Assembly (NCBI GenBank): GCA_902797695.1
Contig: CADBTW010000088.1
Location: 1 to 64,000, forward strand
Direction: 5' to 3'
Length of the DNA stretch: 64,000 bases
Source of the DNA: an uncultured Sutterellaceae bacterium
GTDB lineage: Bacteria; Pseudomonadota; Gammaproteobacteria; Burkholderiales; Burkholderiaceae_F
The notes under the pieces were generated by a model that made no database searches, was not told the origin of the DNA, and saw nothing but the letters and a program-made list of their open reading frames with translations. Shown piece by piece: positions 48,153-56,613 of the stretch. Numbering within the stretch: position 1 is the first letter of the stretch; the number at the start of each line of letters is the position of its first letter. The position numbers were made by a program, and so were the translations under genes.

Positions 48153-48187
48153 AAGGGATCCGGCTAAGGCCGGATCCCTTTCTTTTT
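48153..48187 (+). terminator. terminator of tRNA-Pro
   Basis: AAGGGATCCGGC (48153-48164) pairs perfectly with GCCGGATCCCTT (48169-48180), followed by TCTTTTT. Confidence 0.9.
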
Positions 48188-48213
48188 GGGCGGAAAATCC
48201 GGGATCCGGGCGG

Positions 48214-48248
48214 CAAAAAAGCCATTCCGGACGAAATCCGGAATGGCT
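48214..48248 (-). terminator. terminator of the serine recombinase gene
   Basis: On the minus strand AGCCATTCCGGA (48248-48237) pairs with TCCGGAATGGCT (48231-48220), followed by TTTTTT. Confidence 0.88.
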
Positions 48249-48276
48249 TCCTCACGGGGCCTGGGCTTCCTTCGCC

Positions 48277-48894
48277 CTAGAAGACAATCTCTTCCTCGTC
48301 CGCCTCCGGCTTTTCCTCCCTTCCGAGGTCCTCTCCCTTTTCCCTCATGTAGGCGATGACCGCCTTCGCCTTTGCGGAAGAGCCCTTCTTGCCGTAAAGC
48401 CTCGCACAGTACATGTCGAGGATTTCCTCAAGCGACTCCTCGTCGTCCTTCGTGGAAAAGCGGTCGTCGAGCGTAATGATCCGTCGGCTGTCGGACTGGA
48501 GCGCGAGGTCGAGGTAGCCGATCCCGGAGGGCGAGATGCGGTCAGGGGTTTCGACGACGATCGTCCTGATCTGGCGGTTCTTGAGGAGCTTCTGGAGCCC
48601 GCGGCGGTTCTCGTTCGTGACGCTCGCGATTTCGGCCGCCTTGTCGACCACGCTCCAGCCCATGCTGGCCGCGTAGACCTCGAGCCGACGCATCTGCCTG
48701 TCGAGCCTGTCCTTCTCGGCAACGGTCGAGACCCGCGCGTAGAGCCCGACCCCGCCGGCCGCCGGCACGTCATCGACGACGATCGTTCCCGACGGGAGCT
48801 GGCAGGCGGGAACCGGGAGCTTTCCCGTTTTCCACATTCTCCAGGCGGTCTGGTAGCAAATGCCCCTCTGATGGGCCCATACGGATAGCTTCAT
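48277..48894 (-). CDS. orphan IS607-type serine recombinase (TnpA-like)
   Basis: A 205-residue protein: an N-terminal MerR-like helix-turn-helix (1-40, MKLSVWAHQRGICYQTAWRM) with the IS607 PVPA..LPSGTI signature, a resolvase domain starting GLYARVSTVAEKDRL (catalytic S56) and the family C-terminus CARLYGKK. The usual DRLARFG Arg cluster reads DRISPSG, losing the second Arg, and an acidic tail (EEKPEADEEEIVF) is added. No tnpB gene or obvious insertion-sequence ends are nearby. It therefore looks like a leftover or domesticated recombinase. A palindrome at 48934-48949 lies 40 bases upstream. Confidence 0.8.
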   Translation of the reverse strand: MKLSVWAHQRGICYQTAWRMWKTGKLPVPACQLPSGTIVVDDVPAAGGVGLYARVSTVAEKDRLDRQMRRLEVYAASMGWSVVDKAAEIASVTNENRRGLQKLLKNRQIRTIVVETPDRISPSGIGYLDLALQSDSRRIITLDDRFSTKDDEESLEEILDMYCARLYGKKGSSAKAKAVIAYMREKGEDLGREEKPEADEEEIVF

Positions 48895-48933
48895 GGAATT
48901 GCTTCGGCTGTCGAGGCGGTGAAATGGACGCCC

Positions 48934-48949
48934 GAAAGTATATACTTTC
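48934..48949. promoter_or_regulatory. 16-bp perfect palindrome between the recombinase gene and surE
   Basis: GAAAGTATATACTTTC is its own reverse complement. It lies 40 bases upstream of the recombinase start and 152 bases upstream of surE, in the only AT-rich patch of that spacer. It could be an operator for the recombinase HTH or a promoter element. Confidence 0.4.
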
Positions 48950-49100
48950 CGGATTCATCCTGCTCGCCCGGCGGGGCCCCGCATCTGCGGCAGGAGCCCG
49001 GGAGCAAGGACCAACGTGCCGTGTTCCGTTATCATGACAGGATAACTGCCAGTTCCTGCGCGGACCCCCCGGCGCGGAGAGGAAGGCTAGCGGAAAGAAG

Positions 49101-49874
49101 ATGCACATCCTGATTTCTAACGACGACGGGTACTCTGCCCGCGGCATCCGGATGCTCGCCGAGGCGATGAAGGGCTTCGGGCGGGTGACCGTGTGCGCCC
49201 CGGAACACAACCAGTCGGGCGCGAGCAACTCGCTCACGCTCCAGATGCCGCTCCGGGCAACGGAGGTGACCCCCGGGGTCTACGCCGTGAGCGGAACGCC
49301 TTCCGACTGCGTGCACCTCGCGTTCACGGCCCTGCTCACGGAACCCCCGGACCTCGTTGTCTCGGGGATCAACTCCGGGGCGAACATGGGCGACGACACC
49401 ATGTATTCGGGCACGGTCGCCGCGGCGATCGAGGGGTTCCAGTTCGGGGTCGACTCCATTGCGTTTTCCCAGATAGACCGCGGGTGGATGGAGCTCGAGT
49501 CTGCGGCGCGGGTCGCCCGCGAGGTGGTGGAGCAGTTCGTGGAGCGCAAGAGCCGCTCGGAAGGCCCTGTGCTGCTCAACGTCAACATTCCGAACATGCC
49601 CTACGACGTCCTCGGAGGCATCCGGGTCACGAGGCTCGGACGTCGCCACAGCGCGGACCGCGCTGTTTCCGAGATCGACCCGCGGGGCGAGCGGGTGTAC
49701 TGGCTCGGGCCCGCGGGGAAGCCCCGCGACCAGGGCCCTGGCACGGATTTCTACGCGGCGCAGCACGGATTCGTTTCCGTGTCTCCGCTCCAGATCGATT
49801 TGACTCATTACGGGGAGCTTTCCGTTGCTTCCTCCTGGTTCCAGGGGGAGCTGCCCGGGAAGTCTCGCCCGTAG
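49101..49874 (+). CDS. surE: 5'/3'-nucleotidase SurE
   Basis: A 257-residue metal-dependent nucleotide and polyphosphate phosphatase. The metal site DDGYSARG starts at D8-D9, with SGASNSLT and SGINSGANMG further on. The length is normal. GGAAAGAAG precedes the ATG. nlpD follows 23 bases later, the classic surE-nlpD order (pcm absent between them). Confidence 0.96.
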   Translation: MHILISNDDGYSARGIRMLAEAMKGFGRVTVCAPEHNQSGASNSLTLQMPLRATEVTPGVYAVSGTPSDCVHLAFTALLTEPPDLVVSGINSGANMGDDTMYSGTVAAAIEGFQFGVDSIAFSQIDRGWMELESAARVAREVVEQFVERKSRSEGPVLLNVNIPNMPYDVLGGIRVTRLGRRHSADRAVSEIDPRGERVYWLGPAGKPRDQGPGTDFYAAQHGFVSVSPLQIDLTHYGELSVASSWFQGELPGKSRP

Positions 49875-49897
49875 CCGGTTCTTTGGGGAGTTTCAAA

Positions 49898-50812
49898 ATG
49901 CAGTCAGCAGGGAAGATCCTTTTAGCCTCGGCGCTCTGCGCGGTGTTCGCCGCGGGGTGCTCGACCACGGAAATCGCGCCGGTGAGCGACGCGAGCTCGC
50001 AGGGCGCCCAGAAGCCCGGCGTGAGCTCGGTCCCGACGGCGCCCGCGGCGCAGCCCGTCGCGGAGTCCGTGCCGCTCTCGGGCGGCAGCGGCTTCAGCGC
50101 TCCGACCCCCGCTCCGGCCGCCGCTTCTGGCGCTGCGGCTTCGGGTGCCGGAACCTACACGGTCCAGCGCGGCGAAACGCTCTACCGCATCGCGAAGAAC
50201 CACGGCGTGAGCGTGAGCGAGCTGATGCGCGCGAACGGCATCACGGACCCGAGGAAGCTTGAGGCGGGCCGCGTTCTGACGATCCCGGGCGCGAAGGGCG
50301 CCGCTCCGGCCGCAGCTTCGGGCGTCGCCGCGGCTCCTGCCACGGCCCCTGCCGCGCACCAGGTCACGCCCGCGAAGCCCGCGCAGCCTGAGGAGAAGCC
50401 CGCCGCCGAGGCGAAGCCCGCTTCGGGCGCGCTCGCAACCATTCCCGGAACCCATGAGACCCTCGTCTGGCCGGTGAAGGGAAATGTCGTCACGCATTTC
50501 AGCCAGCAGACCCGCGGCATCGACATCTCCGCTCCGAAGGGCACCGCGGTGAAGGCCGCGGCGAACGGCGAAGTCCTCCTCATCACCTCGGCCTACAAGA
50601 GCTACGGCAACCTCGTGATCCTGAGGCATGGCGACGGGACTTTCGTCACGACCTACGGCCAGCTCGACACGATCTCCGTGAAGAAGGGCCAGCGCGTCCA
50701 GTCCGGCCAGAAGATCGGCACGGTTGGAGGGCTTGACCCCTCGAAGCCCATGCTCCACTTCGAGGTGCGACTTTCCGGCAAGCCCGCCGATCCCGCGCAG
50801 TACCTCCGCTGA
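49898..50812 (+). CDS. nlpD: lipoprotein NlpD: LysM plus degenerate LytM domain
   Basis: A 304-residue lipoprotein. The signal ends in lipobox FAAGC (C21). An Ala/Pro-rich linker leads to a LysM domain (87-130, YTVQRGETLYRIAKNHG) and, after another linker, a LytM/M23 domain (about 190-304). The zinc-binding His before GxD is replaced (QTRGIDIS), so the domain should be an amidase activator like E. coli NlpD rather than an active peptidase. GGGGAG precedes the ATG at 49898; the long frame from 49193 is surE shadow. Confidence 0.93.
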   Translation: MQSAGKILLASALCAVFAAGCSTTEIAPVSDASSQGAQKPGVSSVPTAPAAQPVAESVPLSGGSGFSAPTPAPAAASGAAASGAGTYTVQRGETLYRIAKNHGVSVSELMRANGITDPRKLEAGRVLTIPGAKGAAPAAASGVAAAPATAPAAHQVTPAKPAQPEEKPAAEAKPASGALATIPGTHETLVWPVKGNVVTHFSQQTRGIDISAPKGTAVKAAANGEVLLITSAYKSYGNLVILRHGDGTFVTTYGQLDTISVKKGQRVQSGQKIGTVGGLDPSKPMLHFEVRLSGKPADPAQYLR

Positions 50813-50836
50813 TTCCTGGAAGAATCGGCTAGAATG

Positions 50837-50893
50837 CGGCGCCCCGCTCTGCCTCGGAACGTTTGCCGGGGCAGGATCGGGCGCCGGCTTTTT
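50837..50893 (+). terminator. terminator after nlpD
   Basis: CGGCGCCC (50837-50844) pairs with GGGCGCCG (50879-50886), enclosing a CTGCC/GGCAG stem and followed by GCTTTTT. A TAGAAT -10-like box lies just before it (50830-50835). Confidence 0.65.
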
Positions 50894-50971
50894 CACGAGG
50901 GCGGCTCTTGGCAGATCGCGGAGCCCCGCCGCGTGACGACGCGCCCCCGGAAGGTTTAGAAGAGGAATCAG

Positions 50972-52429
50972 ATGGCCCGTTCATTTCACAAAACCAAGAA
51001 GCCCCGTGACCGCTTCACGGTCACGATCGAAAGCCTCGACCAGGACGGGAGGGGAGTCGCCCACCGCGAGGGAAAGGCGGTTTTCGTCGAGGGAGCGCTC
51101 CCTCACGAAACCGTGGTCTATGAGCGGATCCGCAACAAGACCTCGTTCGAAGTCGGGCAAATGGTGCAGCTCGTGAAGGGCGGAAGCCTCAGGGTGACGC
51201 CACGGTGTCCGAACTTCGGGCTCGGCCCCGGCTGCTGCGGCGGGTGCGCGATGCAGCACCTCGACCCGTACGCCCAGGTCGCGATGAAGCAGCGCGTCCT
51301 CACCGACGCCTTCTGGCACATCGGCCGGGTGAAGCCTGAAACGCTTCTTCCACCGATCTACGGCCCGTTCTGGGGCTATCGCCACCGGGCCCGCCTCACG
51401 GTCCGCGACGTGGCGAAGAAAGGCGGGGTTCTGGTCGGGTTCCACGAGCGTTCCTCCTCCTATGTGGCCGACATGCACAGCTGCGAGATCCTTCCGCCGC
51501 ACGTCTCGGCGATGATCGATCCGCTCCGGGAGCTCATCCCGACCCTCACCATCCGGCAGAGGCTTCCGCAGGTTGAGGTCGCGGTGGACGGAGACGGGCG
51601 CACGGCGCTCGTCTTCCGGCACCTCGTGCCGCTCGGCCCTGGGGATCTCGACAAGCTCCTCGCCTTCGGGAAGGAGCACGGCGCCGACATCTGGCTCCAG
51701 CCGAAGGGCCCCGAATCCGCGGCTCCGGTCGATCCGGCCCTTTCCGAGTCGCTCGGGCTCAGGCTTCCGGAATTCAACGTGAGGATCGCCTTCAAGCCGA
51801 CCGACTTCACGCAGGTGAACCACGCGCTGAACGAGACGATGGTGAGCCGCGCGGTGCGGCTCCTGCGGACCGGACCTGAGAAACGCGTCATCGACTTCTT
51901 CTGCGGGCTTGGGAACTTCACCCTCCCGCTCGCCCGGAGGAGCGGCCGCGTGGTGGGGATCGAGGGAAGCGAGGGGCTGGTAGAGCGCGCCCGCGCGGGC
52001 GCCGCGGCGAACGGGCTCGAACCGAAGACGGAATTCATCGCGCGGAACCTCTTCACCTGGTCCGAGTCCGACTGGGACGCGCTTTGGGGAAAGCTCGGCG
52101 GAATCGACCGCGTGCTCCTCGATCCCCCGCGCGAAGGCGCCCAGGCAGTCTGCCAGGTGCTCGCGAAGACTGACCGGAGGCCGGAACGCGTGGTGTACGT
52201 TTCCTGCAACCCGGCGACGCTCGCCCGGGACTGCGCGATTCTCCTCCACCAGGGGGGCTGGAGGCTCCTGCAGGCAGGCGTGATGAACATGTTCCCGCAT
52301 ACCGGCCATGTTGAAAGCATGGCGGTGCTGGTTCCGGGACCGAAGCCCGCCCAGGGCGCGGATGACGGCGCGGCGGAAGGCGGGGACTCGCCGGATGCTG
52401 TTCCGGGGACCGCGCCCTTGGCAGCCTAG
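50972..52429 (+). CDS. rlmD: 23S rRNA (uracil-1939-C5)-methyltransferase RlmD
   Basis: A 485-residue SAM-dependent methyltransferase of the TrmA/RumA family. The TRAM RNA-binding domain (about 12-70) precedes the [4Fe-4S] cysteines C79, C89 and C92 (a spare C88 and a 3-residue insertion make this segment longer than in E. coli), with the fourth in MHSC. The SAM motif DFFCGLGNFTLPLA and the catalytic cysteine in VSCNPATLARD follow. A 35-residue Ala/Asp/Gly-rich C-terminal tail is extra. Confidence 0.94.
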   Translation: MARSFHKTKKPRDRFTVTIESLDQDGRGVAHREGKAVFVEGALPHETVVYERIRNKTSFEVGQMVQLVKGGSLRVTPRCPNFGLGPGCCGGCAMQHLDPYAQVAMKQRVLTDAFWHIGRVKPETLLPPIYGPFWGYRHRARLTVRDVAKKGGVLVGFHERSSSYVADMHSCEILPPHVSAMIDPLRELIPTLTIRQRLPQVEVAVDGDGRTALVFRHLVPLGPGDLDKLLAFGKEHGADIWLQPKGPESAAPVDPALSESLGLRLPEFNVRIAFKPTDFTQVNHALNETMVSRAVRLLRTGPEKRVIDFFCGLGNFTLPLARRSGRVVGIEGSEGLVERARAGAAANGLEPKTEFIARNLFTWSESDWDALWGKLGGIDRVLLDPPREGAQAVCQVLAKTDRRPERVVYVSCNPATLARDCAILLHQGGWRLLQAGVMNMFPHTGHVESMAVLVPGPKPAQGADDGAAEGGDSPDAVPGTAPLAA

Positions 52430-52496
52430 CCGGGAGCGGATCCCGGGCGGAACGGATTTTCCTTCCCGGAGAACGGAAGGGGCCGCTTCCGGTGCA

Positions 52497-52505
52497 TGCT
52501 AAAAT
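52497..52505 (+). promoter_or_regulatory. candidate extended -10 for ndk
   Basis: TGCTAAAAT (52497-52505) is an extended -10. Transcription would start near 52512, giving a leader of about 140 bases with several GC-rich hairpins before the ndk ATG. Confidence 0.4.
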
Positions 52506-52651
52506 ATCCTCCTTTGCATCCACGGGAGGATTACGGACGGGCGACCGAGAAACGGCCGCCCCTCTCCCGGCCGGACGCCCCGATGCAGGCCGGACTTCCG
52601 GCCAGGTCCGGAAGCACCCGGTTTTCTTTAGTTAAATTTACTGGAAACAAC

Positions 52652-53077
52652 ATGACTGTTCAGCGTACCCTTTCCATCGTCAAGCCCGATGCCGTCAAGA
52701 AGAACGTGATCGGCAAGATCTACACTCGCTTCGAAGACGCGGGCCTCAAGATCGTTGCGGCCCAGATGCGCCAGCTCTCCAAGGCTGAGGCCGAGGGCTT
52801 CTACGAAGTCCACAAGGACCGCCCCTTCTTCAAGGACCTGGTCGCCTTCATGACTTCCGGCCCCGTGATGATCCAGGTGCTCGAGGGCGAGGACGCGATC
52901 AAGAAGAACCGTGAGCTGATGGGCGCCACCGACCCGAAGAAGGCCGCTCCCGGCACGATCCGCCACGACTTCGCCGAATCGATCGACGCGAACGCCGTCC
53001 ACGGCTCCGATGCTCCCGAAACCGCTGCCCGTGAAATCGCCTACTTCTTCCCGGCGCTTGCGATTCACTCCCGCTAA
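52652..53077 (+). CDS. ndk: nucleoside-diphosphate kinase
   Basis: A 141-residue kinase that equalises NTP pools through a phosphohistidine. The active-site His is in NAVHGSDA (about residue 117). Sequence start [18 protein letters not shown] is typical. The ATG at 52652 has TGGA upstream; the longer open frame from 52496 is leader sequence. It heads the ndk-rlmN-rodZ-ispG-hisS-yfgM-bamB-der cluster. Confidence 0.98.
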   Translation: MTVQRTLSIVKPDAVKKNVIGKIYTRFEDAGLKIVAAQMRQLSKAEAEGFYEVHKDRPFFKDLVAFMTSGPVMIQVLEGEDAIKKNRELMGATDPKKAAPGTIRHDFAESIDANAVHGSDAPETAAREIAYFFPALAIHSR

Positions 53078-53224
53078 TCTCCGGGTGCCCTCCTCCGAGG
53101 GCATTCCTCTAGCAGGGTAAGCCTTCCCCCTTCCGGCATGAAATGCCGGGGGAGGAGGGCGATTTTGATTTATAACAGGTTGAAAATTAAAGCCTTCACG
53201 CAACCCCATCCGGAGACTGGACCA

Positions 53225-54361
53225 ATGGCGCAGGAGCGGGTCAACCTTCTCGGCTTCGATCGGGAAGCCCTTACCAAGTGGTGCGACAGCCTGGGAGAGA
53301 AGCCCTTCAGGGCCGTGCAGCTCACCCGGTGGATGCACCGCAACCTCGAAACCGACTTCGGCAAGATGACGAACCTCGCCAAGACCTTTCGCGAGAAGCT
53401 GGAGAAGCTTGCCGAGGTGAGGCCGCCCGAACCGATCCGCGAGCAGATTTCCTCCGACGGCACGCGCAAGTGGGCGTTCGACGTCGGGAACGGGAACGCC
53501 GTGGAAGCGGTCTACATACCAGAGGACGACCGGGGAACGCTCTGCATCTCCACGCAGGCGGGATGCGCGATGGGCTGCCTCTTCTGCTCCACCGGCAAGC
53601 AGGGCTTCGCGCGGAACCTTGGCACGGCCGAGATCGTGGGCCAGCTTTTCTGGGCTGAGCGCGAGCTCCGGCGGGAAGCGGGCACGTCTAACCCGAACGA
53701 CCGGGTGATCAGCAACGTGGTCCTGATGGGGATGGGCGAGCCGCTCCAGAACCTTGACGCCGTTGTGCCGGCGATCAGGCTGTTCCTTGATGACCACGCC
53801 TACGGGCTCTCCCGCCGCCGTGTGACGGTTTCGACCTGCGGCCTCGTGAACCAGATGGACAAGCTCGCGCAGCTCGCGCCGGTGGCGCTCGCCGTGTCGC
53901 TGCACGCGCCGACAGACGAGCTCCGCGACAAGGTGATGCCGATCAACAGGAAGCACAGCCTCGAGGACCTGATGGAAGCCTGCCGCCGCTACCTCAGGTA
54001 CGCGCCGCGCGACTACATTACGTTCGAGTACCTGATGCTGCATGGCGTCAACGACTCGCTTGAGCAGGCCGACCAGCTGATCCGGCTCGTCCGCCGGGTC
54101 CCCTGCAAGGTGAACCTCATTCCCTTCAACCCCTTCCCGGGCTCCGGGCTCGCGAAGTCGGACCGCGACCAGGTGCTCGCGTTCGAGCGCCGGATGAACG
54201 ACGCGGGAATCGTCACCACGATCCGCAAGACCCGGGGTGACGACATTGACGCGGCCTGCGGGCAGCTTGCCGGACAGGTGAAGGACCGGACGAACCGGGC
54301 CGTGCGCCTCGTGAGGCAGCGTGCCGAGGCGGCTTCGATTCTCAACAAGTCCGAGGAGTAA
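53225..54361 (+). CDS. rlmN: 23S rRNA/tRNA adenine-C2 methyltransferase RlmN
   Basis: A 378-residue radical-SAM enzyme that methylates A2503 of 23S rRNA and A37 of some tRNAs. The [4Fe-4S] motif is CAMGCLFC; the reactive cysteines are in VSTCG and near the C-terminus (DAACGQL). I chose ATG 53225 ([12 protein letters not shown]), with GGAG about 10 bases upstream, rather than the frame start at 53138. It abuts rodZ. Confidence 0.95.
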   Translation: MAQERVNLLGFDREALTKWCDSLGEKPFRAVQLTRWMHRNLETDFGKMTNLAKTFREKLEKLAEVRPPEPIREQISSDGTRKWAFDVGNGNAVEAVYIPEDDRGTLCISTQAGCAMGCLFCSTGKQGFARNLGTAEIVGQLFWAERELRREAGTSNPNDRVISNVVLMGMGEPLQNLDAVVPAIRLFLDDHAYGLSRRRVTVSTCGLVNQMDKLAQLAPVALAVSLHAPTDELRDKVMPINRKHSLEDLMEACRRYLRYAPRDYITFEYLMLHGVNDSLEQADQLIRLVRRVPCKVNLIPFNPFPGSGLAKSDRDQVLAFERRMNDAGIVTTIRKTRGDDIDAACGQLAGQVKDRTNRAVRLVRQRAEAASILNKSEE

Positions 54362-54364
54362 GTG

Positions 54365-55291
54365 ATGGAACAGAATTCCGAAAAGGCAGCGGCTCCCGAG
54401 CTCCAGGGCGCGGAGCGGCGCGGAGGATTCGGCGCGCTCCTGCGGGCGGGCCGGGAAAAGGCGGGGCTCTCGCTCGACGACGTCTCGAGCCGCACGAAGA
54501 TCAGCTACAACCAGCTCGAAGCCCTTGAGGCCGAAGACCTGCGGCACCTGCCGGAGCCCGTGTACATCCGGGCGTTCATCCGCGACATCTGCCGCGTGAC
54601 CGGGGAGGATTCGACCCCGATCCTCTCCGCCTACGCGCGCGTCGCGGCGCCGGAGGATTCGAGCGCCGTTCCTGACTTCACTGGCGACCCCGCCGTGCCG
54701 AAGCGTGCCATGACGAAGGACGTCGAGTTCCACGCGAGCCCGAGGAAGAAGGGCTTCCGGGTCTTCCTCGCCTTCGCGGCGGTGGTCGTCCTGATCGTCG
54801 TCGTGTGGGCCGGGTGGCGACAGGGCGTCTTTTCGAAGCTCGGAGGCGACAGCACGGAGGCCGGCGTGGTCTCGATGCAGGAGGCGTCCGGCCGCACTGC
54901 CGCCCTCCAGCGGCCCCGTTCCCCTTCGAACGCGATGCCTGCGAACGCGCCGCTCGACGCGAAGCCTGGCGTTGCGGCTTCTTCGTCCGCCCAGGCCTCT
55001 TCTCCGGCCGCCGCCGCTCCTGACGCTGCGCGGCAGCCGGAAGCCGCCGCGGGGGACGCCACTGTCACGGTCCGCACGATCGGCGGCTCCTGGGTGAAGC
55101 TCGTGAGTTCGAACGGCAAGGTCCTTTTCCAGGGCTCGCTCAAGGCGGGCGAGGAGAAGAGCTTCACGGGCAAGCTCCCCATTCGCGCGACGGTCGGCAA
55201 CTCGACCCAGTGCGCGGTTGAGCTGAACGGCACCCCGGTCGACCTCTCGGGCTACACGAAGGGATCGGTCGCGCGCTTTGTCCTCAAGTAG
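54365..55291 (+). CDS. rodZ: RodZ-like cytoskeletal protein (HTH, TM, DUF4115)
   Basis: A 308-residue membrane protein. An N-terminal helix-turn-helix (about 21-92, GFGALLRAGREKAGLSLDDVSSRTKISYNQLEALE, in parts) binds MreB in the family. One transmembrane helix (131-150) is followed by an Ala/Pro-rich linker and a periplasmic DUF4115 domain (about 233-308). RodZ links MreB to cell-wall synthesis, which implies a rod-shaped or MreB-containing cell. Translation likely starts at ATG 54365 with GAGGAG from the rlmN end. Confidence 0.9.
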   Translation: MEQNSEKAAAPELQGAERRGGFGALLRAGREKAGLSLDDVSSRTKISYNQLEALEAEDLRHLPEPVYIRAFIRDICRVTGEDSTPILSAYARVAAPEDSSAVPDFTGDPAVPKRAMTKDVEFHASPRKKGFRVFLAFAAVVVLIVVVWAGWRQGVFSKLGGDSTEAGVVSMQEASGRTAALQRPRSPSNAMPANAPLDAKPGVAASSSAQASSPAAAAPDAARQPEAAAGDATVTVRTIGGSWVKLVSSNGKVLFQGSLKAGEEKSFTGKLPIRATVGNSTQCAVELNGTPVDLSGYTKGSVARFVLK

Positions 55292-55298
55292 CGGTTGA

Positions 55299-56585
55299 AT
55301 GAAGGCCCTTCAGATGGAAAGCGTTTCCACGATCGCGCTTCCGAAGCGCAGGAGAACCCCGGTGGTCCACGTGAAGTGGGCCGGGACGGACGTCCGGATG
55401 GGCGGGGGATGCCCTGTCGTCGTGCAGTCGATGACGAACACGCCGACTGACGACGTCGACGCCACCACGTCGCAGGCCCTCGAGCTCGCCCGCGCGGGGT
55501 CCGAGATCGTGCGCCTCACGGTGAACACTCCCGAGGCGGCCCGCGCTGTTGCCCGGATTCGCGATCGGCTGGACCGCGAGGGCTGCAGCGTGCCGCTCGT
55601 CGGCGACTTCCACTACAACGGCCACAAGCTCCTGAAGGAAGTCCCCGAATGCGCCCGGGCCCTTTCGAAGTACCGGATCAACCCGGGCAACGTCGGAAAG
55701 GGCGGAGCCCGCGACACCCGCTTCTGCGAAATGGTCGAGGTGGCTTGCCGGGAAGAAAAGCCCGTGCGGATCGGCGTCAACTGGGGGTCGCTCGATCAGG
55801 AGCTCTTCGCCTCGATGATGGACAGCAACGCGAAGCTCGAGTCGCCCCTTCCTCCGCAGGCGGTCCTGAGGAACGCGCTCGTTGAAAGCGCGGTCGGCTC
55901 CGCGCGTCGGGCCGAGGAGGTCGGGCTTCCCGCGGACAGGATCGTCCTCTCCGCGAAGGTTTCCGGCGTCCCCGACCTCATCCGGGTCTACGAGGACCTC
56001 GCTGCGCGTTCTTCCTATTGCCTGCACCTCGGACTCACCGAGGCGGGGATGGGCATGAAGGGGATCGTCTCCACGACCGCAGCTCTCGCCGTGCTCCTCG
56101 AGCGCGGGATCGGGGACACCATCCGCGTGTCCCTCACGCCCCGGGCTGGCGAGTCCCGGGCCGAGGAAGTGCGCGTCGCGCGGCAGATCCTGCAGTCGCT
56201 CGAATTCCGGACGTTCGTTCCGGAGGTGACTTCCTGCCCGGGATGCGGCCGCACTTCGAGCGACCTCTTCCAGCGGCTCGCAAAGAGCACCGAGGACTAC
56301 ATCCGCAGCCGCATGCCCGACTGGAGCCGCGACTGCCCCGGGGTCGAGCGGATGAAGGTCGCCGTGATGGGCTGCGTCGTGAACGGGCCTGGCGAATCGG
56401 CCCACGCCGACATCGGGATCTCGCTCCCCGGAAGCGGCGAGAATCCGGTCGCTCCCGTCTTCATCGACGGGAAGCGCTGGGGCGTGCTGAAGGGACCGGC
56501 GCTCGACGCCGAATTCCACCGGATCCTCGAGGAGTACGTCCGCCGCAAGTACGGGCGGGCGCAGGATTCGCGCACAACAGATTAA
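55299..56585 (+). CDS. ispG: (E)-4-hydroxy-3-methylbut-2-enyl-diphosphate synthase IspG
   Basis: A 428-residue [4Fe-4S] enzyme of the MEP isoprenoid pathway. Cluster cysteines are in SCPGCGR and [11 protein letters not shown], with the conserved [11 protein letters not shown] near the N-terminus. It obtains electrons from a flavodoxin or ferredoxin and depends on the Isc system encoded at 18.7-24.3 kb. The start is ATG 55299; ATG 55314 has a better placed GAAGG and is a possible alternative. Confidence 0.96.
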   Translation: MKALQMESVSTIALPKRRRTPVVHVKWAGTDVRMGGGCPVVVQSMTNTPTDDVDATTSQALELARAGSEIVRLTVNTPEAARAVARIRDRLDREGCSVPLVGDFHYNGHKLLKEVPECARALSKYRINPGNVGKGGARDTRFCEMVEVACREEKPVRIGVNWGSLDQELFASMMDSNAKLESPLPPQAVLRNALVESAVGSARRAEEVGLPADRIVLSAKVSGVPDLIRVYEDLAARSSYCLHLGLTEAGMGMKGIVSTTAALAVLLERGIGDTIRVSLTPRAGESRAEEVRVARQILQSLEFRTFVPEVTSCPGCGRTSSDLFQRLAKSTEDYIRSRMPDWSRDCPGVERMKVAVMGCVVNGPGESAHADIGISLPGSGENPVAPVFIDGKRWGVLKGPALDAEFHRILEEYVRRKYGRAQDSRTTD

Positions 56586-56613
56586 AGACTAGAGAAAGCA
56601 AGGAACCAACAGG

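Noticed and set aside
49193..49897. Long open frame leading into nlpD (539 residues)
   Set aside because: The first half is surE read in another frame; the lipoprotein signal and ribosome-binding site fix the start at 49898.
52590..52620. Segment GGTCCGGAAGCACCCGG resembles the GGTCCGGAAGGAAGCA loop of signal recognition particle RNA (ffs)
   Set aside because: The GAAG insertion that forms the symmetric loop is missing, and the flanks do not pair into the long SRP hairpin.
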